A stretch of 20,013 bases of DNA from Candidatus Electronema nielsenii (GCA_026122915.1 JAGIXO010000022.1:1-20013); one strand, 5' to 3'; numbered from the stretch's first letter, positions 6,845 to 14,531 are shown. Numbers and translations are program-made. The notes: generated by a model not told the origin, from the sequence alone.

Positions 6845-7912
6845 CTACGCCGGAGCAGGCAGCCGCTGGCTGGCGCAGTCCAGTGCTAATTTGTCCAAAC
6901 CGGATTCTGGCGCGGCCTGCATGAGCACCCCGTAGAGCGGCAGCGCAAGCGCGAAGCCGCGCAGTTTGACCAAATCTTTTTCCGTGCAAAGTAGGCAATC
7001 GGCATGAGTCTGCTCTGCTGTTTGGACAAGCTGGCGCACGGTCTGCTCTTTGTAAGCATGATGATCGGGCAGAGCTTTAAAGGCGGTAGGTTCGATTGCC
7101 AGCTGAGTTAGGGTTTTCCTGAAACCGTCAGGCCGGGCAATACCGCAAAAAGCTAAACAGCGGCGGCCTGCCAGTTCGTTTTGCTGCACCTGTGTTCGGC
7201 TACCGTCTGTCTCCTGCCGCACTATCCCAACTGCTCGGCTGCCGCTGAAAAAGACCGGCCTGCCGGGGAATTTCTCATGCAGCAGATTGCGGAAGCTGGC
7301 CGCCCGCGCAATGTTGCCTTCATCTGCGCCGGTGAGGACAAAGGCGTTGGCGCGGTAGAGCGCGCGCACTGGCTCGCGCAGATCGCCGCCGGGAAAGACC
7401 CGCGAATTGCCCGCCAATCTGTCAGCGCTGAAGAGCACCAAATCCAAATCGCGGCGGACAGCAAGATGCTGAAAGCCGTCATCCAGCAGCAGCACATCCG
7501 CGCCCATTTCTATTGCCTTGGCCGCAGGTAGCTTGCGTACCACGCCGGTCAGCACTGGCACACCGGGCAGAGTTTCTGCTAACATACGCGGCTCGTCGCC
7601 GACATAAGAAGCAGCCAACAGCACCTTATTGCCGTCTGAAACAATATTGACCCGCTCCTTGGTCGCGCCGCCATACCCCCGGCTGATGATTGCAGGATGA
7701 AAGCCGCTGCGCTGAAGCAAGCGGGCAAAATGCTGCACCAGCGGGGTTTTACCGGTGCCGCCCATCGTTAGATTACCGATACTGATCACCGGTACATCGA
7801 ATGCAGAAGAGGCTAGCACCCCGTTCAGATAAAACTGCTCCCGCAGCCGCATGATCAAGCTGTAGAGCGGCGACAGCGGCCTGCCGAGAGCATAATAAAA
7901 ATTCCGATCCAT
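6845..7912 (-). CDS. lpxK: Tetraacyldisaccharide 4'-kinase
   Basis: 355 residues, the usual LpxK length. It phosphorylates the 4' position of the lipid A disaccharide at the inner face of the cytoplasmic membrane. The N-terminal amphipathic/hydrophobic segment (about 12-35) fits membrane association. ISIGNLTMGGTGKTP at 44-57 contains the Walker A P-loop (GGTGKT 51-56), and LLLDDGFQHLAVRRDLDLVL is the LpxK-specific DDGFQH segment. The C-terminal domain has LCTEKDLVKLR, also characteristic. The ATG at 7912 is preceded by a purine-rich GGTGAAGAG. The gene is upstream of lpxC on the same strand and divergent from the binding-protein gene at 8049. Pairing of lpxK with lpxC, rather than with msbA/waaA, is a local arrangement. 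Confidence 0.95.
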   Translation of the reverse strand: MDRNFYYALGRPLSPLYSLIMRLREQFYLNGVLASSAFDVPVISIGNLTMGGTGKTPLVQHFARLLQRSGFHPAIISRGYGGATKERVNIVSDGNKVLLAASYVGDEPRMLAETLPGVPVLTGVVRKLPAAKAIEMGADVLLLDDGFQHLAVRRDLDLVLFSADRLAGNSRVFPGGDLREPVRALYRANAFVLTGADEGNIARAASFRNLLHEKFPGRPVFFSGSRAVGIVRQETDGSRTQVQQNELAGRRCLAFCGIARPDGFRKTLTQLAIEPTAFKALPDHHAYKEQTVRQLVQTAEQTHADCLLCTEKDLVKLRGFALALPLYGVLMQAAPESGLDKLALDCASQRLPAPA

Positions 7913-8048
7913 TTATTCTCTTCACCTGTCTTTTCAATTTTTTGGTGCATTTTTTCTGTGGGTGTGAAAAGATAGCCGATTGTGGCTCGCTTTGCAATGC
8001 GGGCTGAAGGACGAACTCAAAATGAAACCCTATTAAAGGAGGAACACT

Positions 8049-9158
8049 GTGCATTTTTCCAAAACGTTGCTTTTATTGTTTTCTGTCGCACTGACAGGTA
8101 ATGCTTTTGCCGCTGATTCGATTAAAATTGGCGTGGTTGGTTCGCACAGCGGCGATCTGGCTTCCTACGGCATTCCAACCATGCGGGCGGCGGAGTTGGT
8201 GGCGGAGAACATCAACGCCAAAGGCGGCATCAACGGGGCAAAGGTCGAACTGCTGATTGAGGATGATGCTTGCAAGCCAGAAACAGCGGCGAACATAGCA
8301 GCCAAGTTTGTTTCCGCTGGGGTAAAGTTAGTGATAGGCCACATTTGCTCTGGCGCGACCAAAGCGGCTTTGCCTATTTACACCGATGCGGATGTAATTG
8401 TCATGTCGCCTTCAGCCACGGACACAGATATGACCACGAGCGGCAAATATCCGACTTTTTACCGCACTATTGCCCCGAACAACGCTCAAGCCAAGTCGAT
8501 TGCTGAGTTTGCAACAGGCGCATTAGAAGCGAAGAAGATCGCGATTATTCACGACAAGGGTGATTACGGCAAAGGTCTGGCTGAGGATGCGCAGGATTTG
8601 ATTCGCAAAGATGCCAAGGCTGAGGTAGTGCTGTTTGAAGGTATCACGCCCGGCGCGGTGGATTATTCAGCTGTGGTGCAAAAAATTAAGATGGCCCGTG
8701 CTGATGCAGTGATTTTCGGCGGTTATCACCCGGAAGCATCGAAGATTGTCACTCAAATGCGGAAAAAGCAGATGAAGACATTGTTTTTCTCTGATGACGG
8801 CGTGAAAGACGAAACTTTCGTCAAAGTTGCTGGTAAATACGCGGAAGGTGTGTACGCCACTGGCCCGGCAGATGTTTCCAGTAATGCGGTGACGCAGCAA
8901 TTTCGCAAGGCGTATGCAGACAAATACGGCGACAAGCCGGGCGCATTTTTCGACAACGCGGTGACGGCGACTATTGCCCTGACCAATGCGGTGGAAAAGG
9001 CGGGTTCAACGGATTTCAAAAAGATGGCCGATGTGCTGCATAATCAGATTGCAGTTACGCCGTTTGGCGAAATCAAATTTGATGAACATGGCGATGCGAT
9101 TGGCGTTGGCTACACCATGTACACGGTCAAGGAAGGCAAGTTTGAGCAGGTGAAGTAG
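8049..9158 (+). CDS. Liv-type periplasmic substrate-binding protein (branched-chain amino acid family)
   Basis: 369 residues with a Sec signal peptide (1-21, cleavage after NAFA) and a type I periplasmic binding fold: IKIGVVGSHSGDLASYG, then AAELVAENINAKGGINGAKVEL, LVIGHICSGATKAALPIY, MSPSATDTDMT and FYRTIAPNN. These are hallmarks of LivJ/LivK-like receptors, which deliver leucine, isoleucine, valine or other small organic acids to an ABC importer. The exact ligand cannot be read from the sequence. The GTG start at 8049 is fixed by AAAGGAGGA five bases before it and by the signal peptide. No LivHMGF genes follow; the next 404 bp is a repeat region. The protein therefore either serves a transporter encoded elsewhere or acts as a sensor. 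Confidence 0.92.
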   Translation: MHFSKTLLLLFSVALTGNAFAADSIKIGVVGSHSGDLASYGIPTMRAAELVAENINAKGGINGAKVELLIEDDACKPETAANIAAKFVSAGVKLVIGHICSGATKAALPIYTDADVIVMSPSATDTDMTTSGKYPTFYRTIAPNNAQAKSIAEFATGALEAKKIAIIHDKGDYGKGLAEDAQDLIRKDAKAEVVLFEGITPGAVDYSAVVQKIKMARADAVIFGGYHPEASKIVTQMRKKQMKTLFFSDDGVKDETFVKVAGKYAEGVYATGPADVSSNAVTQQFRKAYADKYGDKPGAFFDNAVTATIALTNAVEKAGSTDFKKMADVLHNQIAVTPFGEIKFDEHGDAIGVGYTMYTVKEGKFEQVK

Positions 9159-9171
9159 GGGGTTTACGGTA

Positions 9172-9193
9172 GGGGCGAAAGATTCTTCGCCCC
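9172..9193. repeat. GGGGCGAA/TTCGCCCC hairpin after the binding-protein gene
   Basis: GGGGCGAA and TTCGCCCC form a perfect 8-bp stem with loop AGATTC, 13 bp after the binding-protein stop. There is no U-tract, so it is not a textbook terminator, though it could protect the 3' end of the message. It shares core and loop (GGCGAA-AGATT(C/T)-TTCGCC) with the hairpin at 9525-9548; together they bracket the 21-bp repeat array. Confidence 0.65.
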
Positions 9194-9245
9194 CGCAAGG
9201 CCAGACGCGGCAAGAATCGGAATTTTTACGGTTTTATCTGTTGTT

Positions 9246-9539
9246 TTGTTCGTTTGAATCGGGCCGTTTCACACTGAAAACGCTCCAATTCCAATTGGAA
9301 TCAGGGCAATTCACATTGGAATTGCCTCGATGTCGGCAGGAATCGTGTCAAAGTCAATTGGAATCAAGGCGATTCCGATTGGAACCGGGCCGTTTCAAAT
9401 TGGAATCAGGCTGATTCCAGTCGAAAATGGGGTAATTCCAGTGTGAATCGTGTCAAAGTCAATTGGAATCGGGTTGATTCCAATTGACTTTGGGGCAATG
9501 CAAGCGGGGAACGGGGTAATTTTCAGTGGCGAAAGATTT
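9246..9539. repeat. Degenerate 21-bp tandem repeat array, about 14 units
   Basis: This fills most of the 404-bp gene-free region 9159-9562. Units of exactly 21 bp follow each other without indels from about 9246 to 9539; the consensus is close to ATTCCAATTGGAATC followed by six variable bases rich in G. A perfect 14-bp palindrome ATTCCAATTGGAAT is at 9288-9301. An exact 26-bp match occurs at 9340-9365 and 9445-9470, 105 bp apart, which is five units. Neighbouring units can also pair through GGAATC-N5-GATTCC. As 21 is a multiple of 3, one frame reads as a heptapeptide series (IPIGIRA, IHIGIAS, KSIGIKA, IPIGTGP, FQIGIRL), but TGA stops in two units and the absence of a start with a ribosome site argue against coding today. 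No spacers, so not CRISPR. Confidence 0.85.
9454..9492. repeat. Perfect 17-bp inverted repeat inside the 21-bp array
   Basis: AAAGTCAATTGGAATC (9455-9470) and GATTCCAATTGACTTT (9476-9491) are exact reverse complements separated by GGGTT; the flanking C9454 and G9492 extend the stem to 17 bp. As RNA or single-stranded DNA this would be a very stable hairpin. It has no T-run, so a terminator role is unlikely. It lies 71 bp upstream of the pentapeptide-repeat gene start. Confidence 0.85.
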
Positions 9540-9548
9540 TTCGCCACT
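9525..9548 (+). promoter_or_regulatory. Hairpin abutting the ribosome binding site of the pentapeptide gene
   Basis: AGTGGCGAA and TTCGCCACT form a perfect 9-bp stem with loop AGATTT. The stem ends 3 bases before GGAGG (9552-9556), the ribosome binding site of the gene starting at 9563. It could tune translation or stabilise the 5' end. It is the sister of the hairpin at 9172-9193. The position is seen; any regulatory effect is inferred. Confidence 0.55.
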
Positions 9549-9562
9549 ACCGGAGGTGCAAA

Positions 9563-10597
9563 ATGGCAAACAAAGAACAGTTGGCGATACTCAGGCCAGT
9601 GTGGAACAAGTGGCGAGAGGAAAGCCCTGATGCGGAGATTGAACTGCGTAAGGAAAAGCTATTTAGCTATATGATTACTAATTATCGTGCTAATCCTTTT
9701 GCAGGCATGGATTTACAAGGTGCGCATCTTGTTGAATTTGATCTTCGCTATATAGATTTACGCGGTACAGACTTTCGGCGAGCCAATCTCAGTGGCGCAG
9801 ACATCACCGGCGCAAAACTCTACGGCAGCGCACGGGAAAACTGGATTATTGACGGCATTCGCTGCGATTACATTTATTGGGACGAGGCCGGAGAGCAGCG
9901 CACCCCGCCCGACCGCGATTTCCGCCCCGGCGAATTTGAGGAACTATACAAGCAGCTTCCCACCTTCGAGTACATCTTCGAGCAGGGCTTCACGCCGCTT
10001 GACCCGCTGATCATGGACCGAGTGGTGCAGGCTGTCAACGAGCGGCACAAAGAGTTTTCGCTGGAGCTGGTCAATTTCGACAAACGCGGCCAGCCGCACG
10101 CCACGTTCACGGTCTGCCATCTTGAGCACGTGGAAAAGGCAAAGCAGCAACTTACTGTATTGTATGAGAACACAATAGCATATTTAATGAAAGAAAATGA
10201 AGAGAAAAACCGATTAATAAAACGGCAAAATAATTTTATCGATCAGCTCATCAAAAAAACTCCATCAATAGAGGATTTGAAGCAAATGGGAGACACGTAC
10301 AATAATTACGGACAAACTGGCGCGATGGGAAAAAACGCTTCTGCCACCGGCAACACCTTTCAGCAAATCACCGCAGAGCTTTCCCGCCTGCACGAGGAAA
10401 TGCAACGCAGCGCGAAAACCCCGGAACAACGCGCCGCCGCCGAGGATGTTGCCAAAGCCGCGCAGGCCGCCAGCGAGCAGAATGAACCGGCCATGCAACG
10501 GCATCTGAAGAACGCCGGAAAATTTGTCGTGGACTTCGCAAAAAATATCGTCACCGATGTGACGGCGGAGTATTTGAAGAAGACGCTTGAAATGTAA
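9563..10597 (+). CDS. Pentapeptide-repeat protein with helical C-terminal effector-like region
   Basis: 344 residues, no signal peptide. Residues 49-88 hold eight pentapeptide units (MDLQG, AHLVE, FDLRY, IDLRG, TDFRR, ANLSG, ADITG, AKLYG), enough for two turns of a right-handed beta helix. After a mixed domain (about 90-180) comes a coiled coil (about 180-220). Then GDTYNNYGQTGAMGKNA and NTFQQI, a glycine/asparagine motif I associate with accessory regions of pentapeptide and NTPase-linked proteins in multicellular or conflict-rich bacteria, leads to an Ala/Glu-rich helix and a C-terminal amphipathic helix (KFVVDFAKNIVTDVTAEYL). GGAGG lies 6 bases before the ATG. The gene stands alone between the repeat array and the Bat cluster. 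The biochemical role is unknown. Confidence 0.85.
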   Translation: MANKEQLAILRPVWNKWREESPDAEIELRKEKLFSYMITNYRANPFAGMDLQGAHLVEFDLRYIDLRGTDFRRANLSGADITGAKLYGSARENWIIDGIRCDYIYWDEAGEQRTPPDRDFRPGEFEELYKQLPTFEYIFEQGFTPLDPLIMDRVVQAVNERHKEFSLELVNFDKRGQPHATFTVCHLEHVEKAKQQLTVLYENTIAYLMKENEEKNRLIKRQNNFIDQLIKKTPSIEDLKQMGDTYNNYGQTGAMGKNASATGNTFQQITAELSRLHEEMQRSAKTPEQRAAAEDVAKAAQAASEQNEPAMQRHLKNAGKFVVDFAKNIVTDVTAEYLKKTLEM

Positions 10598-10616
10598 AAT
10601 CGTCCGCAGATGTCTC

Positions 10617-10649
10617 GATAGGTTGAATACGCAGAATCTTCAGCCTATC
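10617..10649. repeat. Inverted repeat upstream of the Bat cluster
   Basis: GATAGGTTGAA and TTCAGCCTATC pair over 11 bp with one G-U pair and an 11-base loop, followed by eight A residues. The A-run is on the wrong strand for an intrinsic terminator of the pentapeptide gene, and on the minus strand the T-run precedes the stem. It may be a protein-binding site or mRNA structure ahead of the bat genes. Confidence 0.45.
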
Positions 10650-10698
10650 AAAAAAAAGTCTTGCAAGTAACTAAGCATAACAATTGATTAATTCAAAA

Positions 10699-12699
10699 AT
10701 GCTCACCTTCGTTTCCCCTCTCTGGCTTACTGCTGGCCTGCTGGCCTGCTGCGGAGCCGTTCTTTTCCTCAGCTTGAGGACTGTTCACCGCAGAAAGGAG
10801 CTGACGAAATTCGCCGCGCCTCATCTGCTCCCGCAGCTTACTGCCAACGTCTCGCAAGCCCGGCGGCGGCTGAAAAACATCCTCTTTGTGCTTGGTTTAG
10901 CCTGCTTGTTCATCGCCTTGGCCCAGCCTCAGTGGGGCAGTCGCTGGATTGAGGTGAGGAGCAAGGGCGTTGATATCCTGATCGGCTTTGATGTGTCGAA
11001 ATCGATGCTTGCGCCAGATATCAAACCCAGCCGTCTTGAGCGAGCCAAGCTGGCAGTGCGGGACTTCACCGCCCGATTAGACGGCGACCGAATTGGTCTG
11101 CTGCCCTTTGCTGGCACCTCCTTTCTCATGTGTCCGCTGACCACAGACTACGATGCTTTCAATGCCTCTCTTGCCGCTTTAAACACTGATGCCATTCCAA
11201 AAGGCGGCACAGACATTGGTCAAACCATCGAGGATGCAGTTCGAGTGTTGGCCGGTGAACTCAATCACAAAATTCTGGTGCTAATCACCGATGGCGAGGA
11301 TTTGAGCCAAAATGCGCTGCGGGCAGCAGCCGTGGCGAAACAGGAAAAAATGCTTATTTATACGGTGGGAGTCGGTACGTCACAAGGCGAGCTGGTTCCG
11401 CTGCCCGGCGGTGGAGCTGGGAATTTTGTCAAAGACGAGCGCGGTGGCTTTGTTACCTCGCGGTTAGACGAGAAAATTCTTGCTGCCGTTGCTGAAACCA
11501 CGGGCGGCATTTATGTGCCGCTGGGTAGCATGGGCCAAGGCTTAGACACTGTGTATGAACGTAAGTTAGCTCTGATTCCCAAGGAAGAACAGGCCCAGCG
11601 CAAAAAAAAGGTGCTGCTGGAACGGTTTCAGTGGCCGCTGGGGGCTGCCGCGCTGCTCTTGAGCTTGGATTTCTTGCTTATCGGTCGCCGCCGCAAGCTG
11701 CGTCTGCCTTTTATTTTCACTGCGGGGAGGCGAAAAAAAGAGCAAGTAGCAGCTACAGCTGCCGTATTGCTTCTTCTTTATATGTTCTGTCCTGTTTCGG
11801 CGCGAGCTGATCAAGGCAGCGACTTGTTTCAGGCAGGGAAATATGAGCAAGCGGCGCAATTTTACCAGAATGCTTTAACAAACGACAGCGATAATCCGAC
11901 TCTGCATTTCAATTTGGGATCGAGCCTGCATCAGCAAAAAAAATATGATGCAGCAGCAGCGGAATTCACTAAGGCACTGAAAAGCAGTGATATCAACTTG
12001 CAGGCGAAGAGCTATTTCAATCGCGGAATCAGTCAGTATCGTGCAGGCGAAGAAGCAGAAAAAAAAAAGGCTGATAGAGCAGAGGCTATTCAGCACCTCA
12101 ATCAGGCGGAAAAATCCTTTGCTGCGGCGATCAAGTTGGCTCAAGAGCAGCAGAAAAAGGACAAGGCAGCTCGTAATCAGCAAAAAGCCAAAGAGAAACG
12201 GGAACAGTTAGAAAAACAGCAAAAAGAGCAGTCGCAGCAAAGCGAGAAGGACGACGAGAAGAAAGAGCCAAAGGAGCAAAAAAAGCAAGAAGGGAAGGAA
12301 GAGAACAAACAAAATTCAGGCTCAGAAGCAAAACAAAAACAGCAGGGTGGTAAAGAGGAAAAGAACAACGCGGACAGAGCGGAAAAGCAAGATACCAGCG
12401 CGGCTCAGAAGCAGAACGATCAGGAAAAACAGCAGCAAAAAGCTGCATCGGTGCCAGACAAGGAACAGCAAAAGAAGGAAAGCACCACTGAAAATCCGCA
12501 GAAGCAGGCTGGGGCAGGCGATCAGAATGGAAAGCAGCCGCAGCCGGGTGGAAAGGATAAGGAGGAGGTTAAAATCATGGGAAAAATGACCGAAGAGGAA
12601 GCAGGTAATCTGCTCGACAGCCTGAAAGCCGAGCAGGGTGAACTGAATTTTATCCCGCAGGAGGCTGCCGACGGAAACGAAGTCGACAGGGATTGGTGA
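10699..12699 (+). CDS. BatB-BatC fusion: membrane VWA protein with TPR tail
   Basis: 666 residues from the ATG at 10699 (a TTG five codons earlier is the alternative; neither has a clear ribosome site). Numbering here is from the TTG. Membrane segments lie at about 11-31, 66-80 and 318-333. Between them is a von Willebrand A domain with a complete metal site: DVSKS (103-107), the GGT threonine near 176 and TDGED (202-206). At 355-375 a second signal-like segment (AAVLLLLYMFCPVSARAD) begins what is normally a separate protein, BatC: TPRs at about 378-455, then a long Lys/Gln/Glu-rich region. Bat proteins form an inner-membrane complex tied to stress tolerance in Bacteroidetes, spirochaetes and others. 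The usual upstream partners (MoxR ATPase, DUF58, BatA) are not in the window. Several runs of 8-10 A lie in the frame. Confidence 0.88.
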   Translation: MLTFVSPLWLTAGLLACCGAVLFLSLRTVHRRKELTKFAAPHLLPQLTANVSQARRRLKNILFVLGLACLFIALAQPQWGSRWIEVRSKGVDILIGFDVSKSMLAPDIKPSRLERAKLAVRDFTARLDGDRIGLLPFAGTSFLMCPLTTDYDAFNASLAALNTDAIPKGGTDIGQTIEDAVRVLAGELNHKILVLITDGEDLSQNALRAAAVAKQEKMLIYTVGVGTSQGELVPLPGGGAGNFVKDERGGFVTSRLDEKILAAVAETTGGIYVPLGSMGQGLDTVYERKLALIPKEEQAQRKKKVLLERFQWPLGAAALLLSLDFLLIGRRRKLRLPFIFTAGRRKKEQVAATAAVLLLLYMFCPVSARADQGSDLFQAGKYEQAAQFYQNALTNDSDNPTLHFNLGSSLHQQKKYDAAAAEFTKALKSSDINLQAKSYFNRGISQYRAGEEAEKKKADRAEAIQHLNQAEKSFAAAIKLAQEQQKKDKAARNQQKAKEKREQLEKQQKEQSQQSEKDDEKKEPKEQKKQEGKEENKQNSGSEAKQKQQGGKEEKNNADRAEKQDTSAAQKQNDQEKQQQKAASVPDKEQQKKESTTENPQKQAGAGDQNGKQPQPGGKDKEEVKIMGKMTEEEAGNLLDSLKAEQGELNFIPQEAADGNEVDRDW

Positions 12700-14531
12700 T
12701 GCTGAGAAACAATGTGGCGCGGCTTTGGCTGATAGTTAGCCTGCTCTGCTGCTTTGCGGCAACAGGCTGGGCAGCGGATGTTCAGGTTTCCGCTGAACTG
12801 AACCCAACTACCTTTGCCCAAGATCAGGGCGCGGAATTGGTGATCACGGTCAACGGGGCCAGTTCTGCCCAACCGGAGCTGCCTGCTGCTGAGGGGCTGC
12901 GTTTCCGCTCTCTTGGCCAAAGCAGTCAGACCTCTTGGGTCAACGGACAGGTTTCAGCTTCGGTGGCCTTCAGCTTTATCGTGCAGGCGGAAAAACCGGG
13001 TCAGCACACTATCGGGCCGGTCAAAGTAACAGCAGACGGCAAAACCTACACTACGCAACCGGTCAGCTGTACGGTCAGTCCGGCGCAAAGTTCCAGCGGC
13101 ACGGCAGCAGTTCCGCCGACTGGTTCCAACTCGGCACCGCAAACGGAAGAAGAGAGCGAGAACATCGGCTTTCTGCGAATTCTGCCACAAACAGACAAAT
13201 TTTATGCCGGACAGCTGGTGCCTTTTACGATCAAAGCCTATTTTAAGCCGGGCAGACGGATTCACCTTAAAACCACACCTTCGCTGATTGGAGAAAATTT
13301 TCTTCTCCAGAGTTTAGACCAAGAACCGAGCCAGCAGCAAGAACAGGTCAATGGCGAACAATTCACCGCCCTAACTTGGCATGGTGTGCTGTCAGCGATC
13401 AAGGAAGGTACTGCCGCGTTATCTGTGCAGGTCGATGCTGATCTGATGGTCCGCGAACAGAGGCAGCGTAATAGTAGCCCTTTTGATTCACCCTTTTCTG
13501 ACGAGCCTTTTTTTGATGACTTTTTTGGCCGCTACACACCTCGCGAGATCAAACTCACCAGCCCAGAAAAACCGGTGACCGTGCTGTCTTTGCCGAACAA
13601 AAACCGTCCGGCGGATTTCAAGGGCGCGGTTGGCATGTTTAGTCTGGCTGTTGCAGCTTCGGGCACTGACGGCAGGCCGGGCGATCCTATCACCCTAAAA
13701 ATGAAAATTGGTGGCAGCGGCAACTTCGACAGCGTGCAGGCCCCGGAGTTGACGGACAGCAAGGGCTGGAAATTGTATCCGGCTTCAGCCAGCTTTATCG
13801 GCCAGCCGCACGGCAAGAGCGAAAAGACCTTTGAACAGGCCATAGTGCCAGTTGGCAGCAATCTAACCGCTGTGCCACCGCTGCATTTTTCCTATTTTGA
13901 TCCGGCGGCTGGGGACTATGTCACCCTGAAGAGCGAGCCGATTCCGCTCCAGCTGCAACAGGCTGCTGAACCAGTGCCACCTCCTGCACAGCAGCAGCCT
14001 GCTCCGCCGCTAAAAAACAAAAAAAATCAGGCGGAACCGAAAGCAAAGAAGCATTTTGTCTTCTTGCGTTCTGAGTCGGAAAAAATCGTGCGCAACTTCC
14101 AGCCGCTATATAAAAAACGCTGGTTCCTGACCACAATGGCCGGTGCCGGGTGCTGCCTTGTCTCTGGCCTATTACTTGATTTGCGCCGAAAAAAAATAGA
14201 AAGCAATCCAAGCCTTCTTCTCCGCAAACAGGTGGAAAGAAAGATAGCGCGGCATTTTCTGGAGATGAAGGCGGCAGCTGCGGCCAAAGATCAAGAGCGA
14301 TTCCGACTGCATTGCCAAGAGGCTGTGCAAAAACGTACAGGCGTAGCGTGGGGACGCGCTCCCGAAGCGATCACGTTAGCTGATCTGCGCGAACGGCTGC
14401 CTGACGATGCGCCTCTCCTTGCCCTGTTCGCCCGGCTTGAGCAGAGCAGCTATGCGGCACAACACTTAGAAAAGGCTGAGATGGAAGCGATGCTTCAGAT
14501 CGCCCAACAGGAATTGGACAAACTGGCATGA
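12699..14531 (+). CDS. batD: BatD-like membrane protein
   Basis: 610 residues from the ATG at 12699, overlapping the upstream stop (TGATG), with AGGGA nearby; TTG and GTG codons just upstream are alternatives. Signal peptide at about 1-27 (ending GWAAD). The large periplasmic part is beta-rich in the BatD manner: VSAELNPTTFAQDQGAELVITVNG, a FYAGQLVPFTIKAYF segment, and a second domain with GDPITLKMKIGGSGNFDSV. An Asp/Phe/Ser-rich insert (FDSPFSDEPFFDDFF) interrupts the domains. A proline/glutamine linker leads to one membrane helix (WFLTTMAGAGCCLVSGLLL) and a cytoplasmic helical tail of about 130 residues. BatD probably anchors the Bat complex in the periplasm; the exact function is not established. 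Confidence 0.88.
   Translation: MLRNNVARLWLIVSLLCCFAATGWAADVQVSAELNPTTFAQDQGAELVITVNGASSAQPELPAAEGLRFRSLGQSSQTSWVNGQVSASVAFSFIVQAEKPGQHTIGPVKVTADGKTYTTQPVSCTVSPAQSSSGTAAVPPTGSNSAPQTEEESENIGFLRILPQTDKFYAGQLVPFTIKAYFKPGRRIHLKTTPSLIGENFLLQSLDQEPSQQQEQVNGEQFTALTWHGVLSAIKEGTAALSVQVDADLMVREQRQRNSSPFDSPFSDEPFFDDFFGRYTPREIKLTSPEKPVTVLSLPNKNRPADFKGAVGMFSLAVAASGTDGRPGDPITLKMKIGGSGNFDSVQAPELTDSKGWKLYPASASFIGQPHGKSEKTFEQAIVPVGSNLTAVPPLHFSYFDPAAGDYVTLKSEPIPLQLQQAAEPVPPPAQQQPAPPLKNKKNQAEPKAKKHFVFLRSESEKIVRNFQPLYKKRWFLTTMAGAGCCLVSGLLLDLRRKKIESNPSLLLRKQVERKIARHFLEMKAAAAAKDQERFRLHCQEAVQKRTGVAWGRAPEAITLADLRERLPDDAPLLALFARLEQSSYAAQHLEKAEMEAMLQIAQQELDKLA

Noticed and set aside
9246..9539. CRISPR array
   Set aside because: The repeats are head-to-tail 21-bp units without unique spacers, and there are no cas genes in the window.
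9450..9674. Open frame running from the 21-bp array into the pentapeptide gene
   Set aside because: It has no ribosome site, lies in a different frame from the pentapeptide gene, and encodes only the heptapeptide pattern that follows from the 21-bp period; GGAGG and the pentapeptide motifs fix the real gene at 9563.
10617..10657. Terminator of the pentapeptide gene
   Set aside because: The stem is followed by A residues rather than T on the plus strand, and on the minus strand the T-run comes before the stem.
12140..12600. Lys/Gln/Glu-rich stretch as a separate gene or foreign DNA
   Set aside because: It is in frame with the BatC part, and charged low-complexity tails are normal for BatC-like proteins.
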